Positions 37,716 to 45,440 of a stretch of 64,000 nucleotides of DNA are shown here, one piece after another. Source of the DNA: Salinicola corii (GTDB lineage Bacteria > Pseudomonadota > Gammaproteobacteria > Pseudomonadales > Halomonadaceae); assembly GCF_008298015.1 (NCBI RefSeq), contig NZ_VTPX01000002.1, forward strand, positions 124,001-188,000, given 5' to 3'. Each line of letters opens with the position of its first letter. Positions within the stretch are counted from its first letter, which is position 1. Under the pieces are notes generated by a model. The model saw nothing but the letters and a program-made list of their open reading frames with translations, was not told the origin of the DNA and did no database searches. Both the position numbers and the translations under genes were made by a program.

Positions 37716-38008
37716 CGTATTGGATTCTGAGAGAGCGAACCGCGAAGGTTTGCCTCAATAGCGCCCGCGCAGTACCGGAGCTCTCCGGTCTCAGCGGAGA
37801 TGTCCATTCATGGCAGCTCTTCGGAGCAGTACAAGGCGAATCGATTCGGTTCCATCGATAACGCCCAGAACTTCCCGCTCTTTCCTCCGTTTCTTCCTGT
37901 CTAGTCTACGCCATTGGTCTCGAAACTATGGTTGGATGCCAAAATCCAATCATATCCACAATAATGCAACCAAACGGTATTGGATTTGTTGGGTAATGAG
38001 GAAGAGCA
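37716..38008. other. Intergenic region without gene before DeoR gene
   Basis: About 290 bp between the purL terminator and the DeoR start with no convincing ORF. It contains a 16-bp palindrome at 37774-37789 (ACCGGAG CT CTCCGGT) and several TTGGAT half-sites. It becomes AT-rich from 37900 onward. Confidence 0.6.
37932..37987. promoter_or_regulatory. Candidate operator of the DeoR/TRAP operon
   Basis: Three TTGGAT half-sites in alternating orientation just before the DeoR start: 37932 (plus), 37944 (minus) and 37980 (plus). The last two form a 9-bp inverted repeat (AAATCCAAT at 37942, ATTGGATTT at 37979) with 28 bases between. A fourth copy (TATTGGATT) lies near 37719. Repeated sites close to a DeoR gene suggest autoregulation; this is inferred from sequence only. 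Confidence 0.5.
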
Positions 38009-38776
38009 ATGATGTACGCGGTCGAGCGTCAGCGAGCAATACTGGAACGGCTTCGGGCCAATGGGCGTATCAGCGTTCGTGATCTGAGTCGTGAACTCGA
38101 CCTTTCCGTCGAGACGATTCGGCGTGACCTCATCACACTTGAGCAGCAGTCATTGCTCAAGCGCGTCCACGGTGGCGCGGTCGATATTGCTCGCCTGGCG
38201 ATTCCCGAGCCGCCAATGGCCGAGCGCTCGAAGATCAAGACAGCTGAAAAGGAGCGCATTGCCGCGGCTGCCCTGGAGCATCTTCCCGACTCTGGCGTGT
38301 TGTTCATGGAGGCCGCCTCGATCTCGGTAATGATCGCCGAACGCCTACCCAATGATCGCGATTTTTTGATCGCCACCAACGGTCTGCTGGTCGCGCAGGC
38401 GCTGAGCGCACGTAAGAACGTCGAGGTCCTGATGATCGGTGGGCGTCTGCGATCGCGCAGCATGTCGACGGTGGATGACTGGGCGTTGGAGAATCTGCGC
38501 TCATTGCACCTGGACACCGCATTGCTTGGCAGTTTGGCTTATTCGTCCACAGCGGGATTGACGACCGGCGACGCCGCTGACGCGGCAGTCAAACGTCTGA
38601 TCTTGCGTATTGCCGAGACAAACATCCTGCTCGCCGAAGCCGCCAAGTACGGTGCGATCTCGGTCTGTCGGTACGGAGATATCGGCGACCTGGACATGCT
38701 GATCACCGACGACTCTCTGAGCGACTCCGCGCGCGAGGAATTGCTGGAGTACGACTTGGAAATCGTCACCGCCTGA
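38009..38776 (+). CDS. DeoR family transcriptional regulator
   Basis: A 255-residue regulator: an N-terminal DeoR winged helix (residues 5-57, RISVRDLSRELDLSVETIRRDLITLE) followed by KRVHGGAV, and a DeoRC sugar-phosphate sensor domain (from about 75; ATNGLLVAQAL, MIGGRLRSRSMSTVD). GAGGAAGAG precedes the ATG. It is the first gene before a TRAP transporter, sulfatase and dehydrogenases on the same strand, with only 59 bp to dctP, so it likely represses this operon and responds to a phosphorylated intermediate. Confidence 0.88.
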   Translation: MMYAVERQRAILERLRANGRISVRDLSRELDLSVETIRRDLITLEQQSLLKRVHGGAVDIARLAIPEPPMAERSKIKTAEKERIAAAALEHLPDSGVLFMEAASISVMIAERLPNDRDFLIATNGLLVAQALSARKNVEVLMIGGRLRSRSMSTVDDWALENLRSLHLDTALLGSLAYSSTAGLTTGDAADAAVKRLILRIAETNILLAEAAKYGAISVCRYGDIGDLDMLITDDSLSDSAREELLEYDLEIVTA

Positions 38777-38835
38777 GCCGAGCAGCAGAGCGTTCGGCGT
38801 CGGCGCTACACGTTAGGCAATACGGAGAAGAGAGT

Positions 38836-39906
38836 ATGTTGACAACTTATAAATCACTGATCTCGATCGTATTTGGGGGTTGTCTATTGGGGATGGCCGC
38901 CTCGGCTGGCGCACAGACCGGGGAGAACCCGGTGTCCTGGGACGGGGCACCGGAATCCGACGGCCAGATTGCCATGAAAATGGGCTATTCCAACAGCATT
39001 TCCTGGTCGACGCTTGGCACGACACTGCGGCGCTTTGGTCAGCTCGTTTCGATCTACAGTGACAATCAGATAAGGCCCCGAATCTATCCCGGCGGGCAGC
39101 TTGGCAGCGAGCGGGAGATGATTCAGCAGGCGCAGCAGGGTGCGGTGCAGGTCACGATCCCTGCGGCAAACAACCTGGCCCCGCTGGCGCCGACGATGAA
39201 TATCTTCGTGCTGCCCTACATCGTTGATTCCACCGACAAGATGAACAACTTGCAGGACGAACTGGGGCCAACGGTGACCGATAGGGTGATCGATGAAGCC
39301 GGCGTGCGGATTGTGGGCTGGGAGAATTCCGGCTGGCGTGAGTTTTTCTACAACGCCGACGAGCCCATCTCGCAACCCTCCGATCTCAGCCGGTTCAAGA
39401 TGCGGGTGCCACAGAATCCCATCATGATCGCCACCTATGAAGCCTGGGGTGCGAATCCGACACCGGTGAACTGGGTCCAGACCTACAACGCCCTGGAGCA
39501 GGGCGTCGTGCAGGGGGGAGACAGCCCTATACGAGATATTGTCGGGGCCAAGTTCACCGAAGTGGTCAACCGAGTTACCACGCTGCACTACAACATGCTG
39601 ATCCATCCCATCGTGGTCTCCGAACGCTGGTTCCAGTCACTGGACGACTTCCAGAAGAAAGCGGTACTGCGCGCCGGGCGTGAGGCGACGGCTTACGTGC
39701 GTTGGTGGCAGCCACTGCGCGAGGAGCAGTGGTGGCAGCAGGCTCGTGACGAAGGTCTGATGATCAATGCCATCGAAGACGAGAGCGAATGGGAGCAGCA
39801 GGCTCAGAAGCTTTGGCCAGAATTTGTTGACTCGCTGGGTAGCGACGGCCAGCAACTGCTCGATGAAGCCAAGCGCATCAACGCGCAGTACGACCAATCC
39901 CACTGA
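38836..39906 (+). CDS. dctP: TRAP transporter substrate-binding protein (DctP)
   Basis: A 356-residue periplasmic binding protein with a signal peptide ending around SAGAQT (residue 27). DctP features include QLGSEREMIQQAQQGAVQVTIPAANN, ENSGWREFF near 155, the FKMRVPQNPIMIATYEAWGANPTPVNW segment with the Arg that binds substrate carboxylate, and [39 protein letters not shown] lies before the ATG. It is expected to bind an acidic, possibly sulfated, compound given the sulfatase downstream, but DctP sequence alone does not define the ligand. Confidence 0.9.
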   Translation: MLTTYKSLISIVFGGCLLGMAASAGAQTGENPVSWDGAPESDGQIAMKMGYSNSISWSTLGTTLRRFGQLVSIYSDNQIRPRIYPGGQLGSEREMIQQAQQGAVQVTIPAANNLAPLAPTMNIFVLPYIVDSTDKMNNLQDELGPTVTDRVIDEAGVRIVGWENSGWREFFYNADEPISQPSDLSRFKMRVPQNPIMIATYEAWGANPTPVNWVQTYNALEQGVVQGGDSPIRDIVGAKFTEVVNRVTTLHYNMLIHPIVVSERWFQSLDDFQKKAVLRAGREATAYVRWWQPLREEQWWQQARDEGLMINAIEDESEWEQQAQKLWPEFVDSLGSDGQQLLDEAKRINAQYDQSH

Positions 39907-39923
39907 GCGACGCGGTCAACGTC

Positions 39924-40397
39924 ATGAACAAAATACTGGAAAACCTCTTCCTGGCGATCTCCGGCACTCTGCTGACACTGATGGTGGTGGTCGTCTTCTA
40001 TGGCGTCGTCTCCCGAGAGCTGGGATGGAGCGTCGCCTGGACCACCGAGCTGGGACAGATGCTGTTTCTTGCCAGCGTCTTCACGGGTGCTGCGTACGCC
40101 ACCCTGAAAAAGGCTCATCTACAGATCGGCGTGCTGTCGGGGCTGGTAAAGGGGCGCTTCAGCCAGCCCTTGCTCGAGGGGGGGCAGCAGCTCGTAGTAA
40201 TTCTCTTCAGCGCGGCGGTGGCGTGGTTCGCCACTGCCAACCTGATGGATGGCTTCCGCTACCCGGATATCTCGCCGACGCTTGGGATTAACCGCAGCTA
40301 TCTCTACGCCATCATGGCCGCGAGTTTCACGGTGATCGCGATCCACGGGCTCTATCGGCTGGGCCACATCGTCGTCGCGCGCGGGAGGATCCAATGA
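39924..40397 (+). CDS. dctQ: TRAP transporter small permease (DctQ)
   Basis: A 157-residue membrane protein with four hydrophobic helices (about residues 7-29, 45-63, 85-108 and 128-148), and the DctQ-type WTTELGQMLFLASVFTGAAYATLKKAHLQIGVL stretch. It sits between dctP and dctM and overlaps the latter by 4 bases (ATGA), so the two membrane parts are translationally coupled. DctQ stabilises the DctM channel and contacts the binding protein. Confidence 0.88.
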   Translation: MNKILENLFLAISGTLLTLMVVVVFYGVVSRELGWSVAWTTELGQMLFLASVFTGAAYATLKKAHLQIGVLSGLVKGRFSQPLLEGGQQLVVILFSAAVAWFATANLMDGFRYPDISPTLGINRSYLYAIMAASFTVIAIHGLYRLGHIVVARGRIQ

Positions 40398-41692
40398 ACT
40401 GGCTCTACATGGATTTCATCGTACTCCTGCCACTGCTACTGCTGCTTGGCGTGCCGATCTTTGTGTCACTCGGCATCGTCGGCATGCTGGCGGCGTATCT
40501 GATGAATAACCCGATGGTCTTCGCCACGCAGGGTATCCTCAACGGACTCGAAAACTTTGCACTGTTGGCAATACCATCGTTCATTCTGGCCGGAAACATC
40601 ATGGAGAAGGGCGGAATAACCGGCGACATCATCAGGATATTCCGCAAGCTGTTCGGGCACATCCACGGCAGCCTGGGTATTGTGACCATTTTCTCGTGCA
40701 TGTTCTTCGCCGCGATCTCCGGATCGGGGCCGGGCACCGTGGCTGCCATCGGCGCGATCATGATTCCCGCCATGCAGCGGCAGGGGTATCCGGCGCCATA
40801 CGCGGCGAGCGTCGCGGCTACCGGCGGTACGCTGGGGGTCATGATTCCGCCCTCCAACCCGCTAATTCTCTACGGTGTTATTGCCAACGTGTCTATCGCC
40901 GACCTGTTCGCTGCCGGCGTGATACCTGGCGTGATGATCAGTTTCCTGCTGGCGGGCATGGCCTACCTGATGGCACGTCGGTCCGGTGCCGTCGCGAAGT
41001 CCGGCGGAGATAATGATAGTCGTGAACGCCAGCCTCTGGGCTGTTTGCTCTGGGAGGCGAAATTTTCCCTGTTCCTTCCGGTCCTCATTCTGGGTGGCAT
41101 CTATCTGGGCTTCTTCACCCCGGTCGAGGCATCGGTTTGCGCTGTCGTCTACGCGCTGGTGGTGTCTTTCGCGGTCTACCGTCAAATCACGCTCGAGGGG
41201 TTGATCGCGGCCGTCGAGTCCACCGTCAAGCTTAGCGGTGCGCTGATGATCATCGTTGCCTGCTCGACGCTGTTTGCCAAAGTGATCGCCATCGAGCAGA
41301 TCCCCCAACAGTTCATTGCGCTTTTTTCCGGCGTGACAGAAAGCCCCATTGTGCTGCTGTTGATCATCTGCGCCGTGCTGCTGGTGATCGGCACCTTCAT
41401 GGAGACGTTGTCGTCGATCATTATTTTGGCGCCGATCCTGGTACCTCTGGTGGAGAGCTACGGCATCGATCCGGTGCTGTTCGGCATATTGCTGGTGGTG
41501 ACCAACGAGATCGCGTTTCTGACACCACCGCTAGGAGTCAATCTCTTCGTTGCCAGCCAGATCGCTGACATCGGGATCGGGCGTTTGGCCATTGCCGTAT
41601 TGCCATTTCTGGCGGTGTTGGTGCTGGCGCTCCTTATCCTGATTTTCTTCCCGTCTCTCACGCTCTGGCTGCCGACGATCATCAAGGCATAG
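40394..41692 (+). CDS. dctM: TRAP transporter large permease (DctM)
   Basis: A 432-residue sodium-driven channel subunit with about 12 hydrophobic helices. DctM motifs: a NGLENFALLAIPSFILAGNIM segment near 50, AISGSGPGTVAAIGAIMIPAM near 105, GGTLGVMIPPSNPLILYG near 145, and the C-terminal ITNEIAFLTPPLGVNLFVASQIA-like stretch near 370. With DctP and DctQ it imports the operon's substrate. Residue composition becomes AT-richer toward the end of the gene. Confidence 0.92.
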   Translation: MNWLYMDFIVLLPLLLLLGVPIFVSLGIVGMLAAYLMNNPMVFATQGILNGLENFALLAIPSFILAGNIMEKGGITGDIIRIFRKLFGHIHGSLGIVTIFSCMFFAAISGSGPGTVAAIGAIMIPAMQRQGYPAPYAASVAATGGTLGVMIPPSNPLILYGVIANVSIADLFAAGVIPGVMISFLLAGMAYLMARRSGAVAKSGGDNDSRERQPLGCLLWEAKFSLFLPVLILGGIYLGFFTPVEASVCAVVYALVVSFAVYRQITLEGLIAAVESTVKLSGALMIIVACSTLFAKVIAIEQIPQQFIALFSGVTESPIVLLLIICAVLLVIGTFMETLSSIIILAPILVPLVESYGIDPVLFGILLVVTNEIAFLTPPLGVNLFVASQIADIGIGRLAIAVLPFLAVLVLALLILIFFPSLTLWLPTIIKA

Positions 41693-41719
41693 AGCGCGCT
41701 TATAGAAGGATACGACGTT

Positions 41720-43246
41720 ATGAATATCATTTCCGTGCTCGTTGATAGCTTCAATAAGGACGTCCTGAAAACCTATAACCCGGACAGTGATGTGCGCTGT
41801 CCCAATCTGGAAGCCTTTGCCGCACGCGCCTGCATTTTCGAAAACCACTTCGTCGGCAGCCTGCCCTGTATGCCCGCGCGTCGCGAGATCATGTCCGGGC
41901 GCAAGGATTTTCTGTGGCGCCCGTGGGGACCGATGGAAGTTTTCGATGATCGATTAGCCTCCCATATGGCCAAAGGGGGGTATCGTACGGGTATTGTTAC
42001 GGATCATTATCACTACTGGGAAGAAGAAGCTAACGGCTACGTCGAAGACTTTGAATCCATTACTTTCGTGCGAGGTCACGAGCTTGACCGACATAAACTT
42101 GCTACCGAGGAGAACATCCCGCCGTGGGTTGGGAAGATGATGGAATATCGCCGGGAAGGCGCTTTGCAGTATTACGCTAACGTCAAGAATTTTGAGGGAG
42201 AAGAAGATTATTTCCCCGCCAGGGTCTTCACAGAGGCCACTGAATGGCTGGACAAAAACGCGGGAAAAACGCCTTTCTATCTACACATAGAAAGCTTCGA
42301 TGTTCACGAGCCTTTCGACGTTCCCGAGCCCTATGCCAGCCAGTATCTCAAGCCGGGAGAGCGCGCCAAGGCGCTTAAGCAACGCTACAATATCTGGCCT
42401 CCCTATCAAAAATATGACGACCTATCCCGGTTTTTCGATCACACCGACGAAGCCGAACTCGACTTTATTCGCACCCAGTACAAGGGCAAGGCGAGCATGG
42501 TCGATCACTGGTTCGGCAAGCTCATGAACAAGCTCGATGAGCTCGACCTCTGGGACGATACCGTTGTCGTCTTCACCACCGATCATGGTCACGACCTGGG
42601 AGAACGCGGCGGTTTCGGCAAGCAGTACCCGCACTATGATAGCCATGCCAACATTCCGCTCATGGTCTGGCATCCGGCTCATCCCGGTGCGGGACAGCGT
42701 GTCGAATCGTTGACCCAGACAGTGGATCTGTTCGCCACCCTTCTGGACCTGGCAGGCCTTCCATGCCCGGCAAGCGCGCCTCATAGCCGTAGCTTTCTGC
42801 CGTCGGTGGTCGACTCTGAGAACACGGGGCGCGAGGCAATTCTCTACGGAACTTTCGGGCAGGGTATCTGCATCACAGATGGCGAGTGGACGCTCTTTCG
42901 GTCGCCCGCCGCGGGCAAGCCGCTGCACGCCTACTCCAGCTTCATTGCTCGCCCTCTGCTGGTCGATAACCCGGTCGATGGTCGAGTGGGGAAAATGCCG
43001 GAACCGCCGTCGGGACAGGGTTATTTCGACGGCTCCATCCCCTATCCCTTATGGCAGATCCCGGTTCAGGTGGACCCGAGAAGTCACGAGCATTTTTTGT
43101 TCAACCGCCGGAAAGATCCCGCACAGCACGATAATTTATGGCAGCGCCAACCGGAAACACGCGACCGCTTACTCGAAAAACTGCGCGGCATGATGTGCGA
43201 GGAGGGGGCGCCCGATGAACAATTCGACAGACTGCAGTTGAATTGA
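41720..43246 (+). CDS. Cytoplasmic sulfatase family hydrolase
   Basis: A 508-residue alkaline-phosphatase-superfamily sulfatase. The sulfatase nucleophile motif CMPAR (CxPxR, Cys50) has the Cys that must be converted to formylglycine, and metal ligands are visible in VLVDSFNKD (Asp9) and TTDHGHDLGERG. No signal peptide precedes the catalytic domain, so it acts in the cytoplasm, fitting uptake of intact substrate by the TRAP transporter upstream. A phosphonate-monoester hydrolase is an alternative, since that group shares CxPxR. No maturation enzyme (FGE or AtsB-type) is in the window. Its base composition is AT-richer than its surroundings. Confidence 0.85.
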   Translation: MNIISVLVDSFNKDVLKTYNPDSDVRCPNLEAFAARACIFENHFVGSLPCMPARREIMSGRKDFLWRPWGPMEVFDDRLASHMAKGGYRTGIVTDHYHYWEEEANGYVEDFESITFVRGHELDRHKLATEENIPPWVGKMMEYRREGALQYYANVKNFEGEEDYFPARVFTEATEWLDKNAGKTPFYLHIESFDVHEPFDVPEPYASQYLKPGERAKALKQRYNIWPPYQKYDDLSRFFDHTDEAELDFIRTQYKGKASMVDHWFGKLMNKLDELDLWDDTVVVFTTDHGHDLGERGGFGKQYPHYDSHANIPLMVWHPAHPGAGQRVESLTQTVDLFATLLDLAGLPCPASAPHSRSFLPSVVDSENTGREAILYGTFGQGICITDGEWTLFRSPAAGKPLHAYSSFIARPLLVDNPVDGRVGKMPEPPSGQGYFDGSIPYPLWQIPVQVDPRSHEHFLFNRRKDPAQHDNLWQRQPETRDRLLEKLRGMMCEEGAPDEQFDRLQLN

Positions 43247-43336
43247 GCCTGGGGTCATAACTCGAATCAGAAATTTCCTGCTTCGAGATCGATTGGTAGC
43301 TCCGTGCTACGGGGCAATTATCTGTAGGGAGTCGTC

Positions 43337-44446
43337 ATGATTACCAGTGCCGTATTTCCAGGTCGTTATATACAGGGGAGAGAAGCGCTGAATGAATTGG
43401 GAACTCATCTTGCGAACCTAGGAAATGCCGCAATACTTGTCGTTGACCCGAGTATAAGACAGTGGATGGTGCCACGTGTCATCGAGGCCATTAGCGGGGA
43501 AGTCAGGGTCGAGTCCTTCGATTTTTCTGGCGAGCCGGTCGAATATGAAATGAAGCGACTTTCGGAAATGGTCGCGGGAAAAAGCTGCGACATTGTGATC
43601 GGAGTCGGTGGCGGAAAGGCAATCGACACGGCCAAGGGCGGTGTCCATTTTGGCGGTGGCTCTCGACTGGTCGTTGTACCGACTATCGTGGCTTCGGATG
43701 CGCCATGCAGCAAAAATGCGGTCGTCTACAGCGCAGGTCATAAGGTGGTTGGCAGTCTCCATTGCCGATCCAACCCGGATCTCGTAATCGTTGATACACA
43801 GGTCATCGCAGCCGCACCTTCACGCTTTCTATCCGCCGGGATTGCTGATGGGCTGGCTACCTGGTTTGAAGCCCGTTCGAGTATCGCGGCCGGGAGACGC
43901 AATTTCACCGGTTATCGTGCGACCCGGACGGCGGAAGCGATTGCGCGTCTATGCTACGAGACATTGATCTCCCAGGGGCCATTGGCGCTGTCGCACTGTG
44001 ACAATGGTTGGGCCAGCCCAGCACTGGAAGATGTTGTTGAGGCGGCCACGCTGATGAGCACCATCGGCTTCGAGAGCGGTGGTCTCGCTTCCGCTCATGG
44101 CTTTCATCAGGGAGTTTCCGAGTGGAAGGAAACCCATGACCTTTTACATGGCGAAAAGGTCGCTTTCGGTCTATTGGCGAGCCTGTTTCTCACGAACGAG
44201 TCCGAAAGCGTCATCTGCGAGACATTCGAATTTTGCAAGTCCCTACGTTTGCCGCTGACGTTCGCCGAAATCGGTGTGCATGACATGACGGACGATAAGT
44301 TGCACGTTGCCGTGCGCCGCATGATGAGGCCAGGAGAGTGTACGTTCAATGAGCCGATCGAATACGACGAGGCTGATTATGTCATCGCCATGCGAGCCGC
44401 TGATCAATATGGACGCGTTATTCACGATGTCGGGGTTGGTTGTTGA
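43337..44446 (+). CDS. Iron-containing / GldA-type alcohol dehydrogenase
   Basis: A 369-residue glycerol-dehydrogenase-like enzyme. The NAD-binding GVGGGKAIDTAK motif is near residue 92-103, TIVASDAPCS near 118 and metal ligands appear in GIADGLATWFEA (Asp near 170), ASAHGFHQG (His near 254) and LLHGEKVAFG (His near 272). It probably oxidises a polyol or hydroxy compound released by the sulfatase to a ketone or aldehyde. GGGAG precedes the ATG. The gene is AT-richer than its neighbours outside the operon. GldA itself oxidises glycerol to dihydroxyacetone; the actual substrate here is open. Confidence 0.87.
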   Translation: MITSAVFPGRYIQGREALNELGTHLANLGNAAILVVDPSIRQWMVPRVIEAISGEVRVESFDFSGEPVEYEMKRLSEMVAGKSCDIVIGVGGGKAIDTAKGGVHFGGGSRLVVVPTIVASDAPCSKNAVVYSAGHKVVGSLHCRSNPDLVIVDTQVIAAAPSRFLSAGIADGLATWFEARSSIAAGRRNFTGYRATRTAEAIARLCYETLISQGPLALSHCDNGWASPALEDVVEAATLMSTIGFESGGLASAHGFHQGVSEWKETHDLLHGEKVAFGLLASLFLTNESESVICETFEFCKSLRLPLTFAEIGVHDMTDDKLHVAVRRMMRPGECTFNEPIEYDEADYVIAMRAADQYGRVIHDVGVGC

Positions 44447-44527
44447 GGTAGCAATGACAACGATCAAGGGGAGGACGGCGGGTCATTATTGCGCGACGTT
44501 CAATAGGTAATGTTGGGGAGGCACGGC

Positions 44528-45289
44528 ATGTCGATATCACCATTTGATTTGAAGGATCGAAAAGCGCTCGTCACCGGTGGTGGGCAGGGTATCGGTTTGG
44601 CGTTTGCACGGGGCCTGGCGGAAGCGGGGGCTGATGTCATGCTCGTCGCGCGTCAATCGGTACATCTGGAAGCCGCTCGAGAGGCACTGTCCGATACTGG
44701 AGCGGGAGTCGATATCTTCTCGGCAGATGTGACGCGGGAATCTGATTGCGAGGCGCTTGCCAATTACTGTCGAGAGCAGTTTGGTGAGCTGGATATTCTG
44801 GTCAACAATGCTGGCACCAACTGGCGTGGAATGCCGCAGGACTACACGTTGGAGCAATGGAAGGCCCTGATTGATGTCAACCTGACGAGCGTGTTTTTGG
44901 TCAGTCGATGCATGTTCCCCATGCTATCCATCAAGGGTGGAAAAATCATTAATGTCGGTTCCATGACCTCGATTTTCGGGACGACGCACACAGCCCCTTA
45001 CGGTGCGGCGAAGGGTGGGGTCGTTCAGTTGACACGGGCGCTGGCCTCGGCACGGTACGATATTCAGGTTAATGCCATTCTGCCTGGCTGGATTGACACC
45101 GACCTCACGGCGCGGGGTCGTGAAGCGAGCCCGGAGCTTCACGACAAGGTCCTGGCGCGGACCCCGGCAGGACGATGGGGACAGCCGCAGGATTTGGTGG
45201 GGGCTGGTGTTTTTTTGGCGAGCGCGGCATCGAATTTTGTAACAGGTATTGCCATGCCAGTGGATGGAGGCTACTCCGCCGAAGGGTAA
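44528..45289 (+). CDS. SDR family oxidoreductase
   Basis: A 253-residue classical short-chain dehydrogenase starting at ATG 44528 behind GGGGAGG. The NAD(P)-binding GGGQGIG is near residue 17, NNAG near 92, the catalytic Ser in NVGSMTS near 145 and YGAAK near 158-162. It ends with AMPVDGGYSAEG. The closest well-known group includes gluconate 5-dehydrogenase and similar polyol/sugar-acid dehydrogenases. It is the last gene of the TRAP/sulfatase operon and likely acts on the same desulfated product as the GldA-like enzyme. Confidence 0.88.
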   Translation: MSISPFDLKDRKALVTGGGQGIGLAFARGLAEAGADVMLVARQSVHLEAAREALSDTGAGVDIFSADVTRESDCEALANYCREQFGELDILVNNAGTNWRGMPQDYTLEQWKALIDVNLTSVFLVSRCMFPMLSIKGGKIINVGSMTSIFGTTHTAPYGAAKGGVVQLTRALASARYDIQVNAILPGWIDTDLTARGREASPELHDKVLARTPAGRWGQPQDLVGAGVFLASAASNFVTGIAMPVDGGYSAEG

Positions 45290-45440
45290 CGCATATCTGC
45301 CTCCGAGCATGACCCATGGCTCCACTCCCGACGGTATTGAATGCCAACTTTTGCGGTGGGGACTCAGATTTGTCATTACGCAGTGCGACTTGTTGAGCCG
45401 TAGGGATCGCTTCGCTATCTGATGAAAGTCACCCCTTGCT

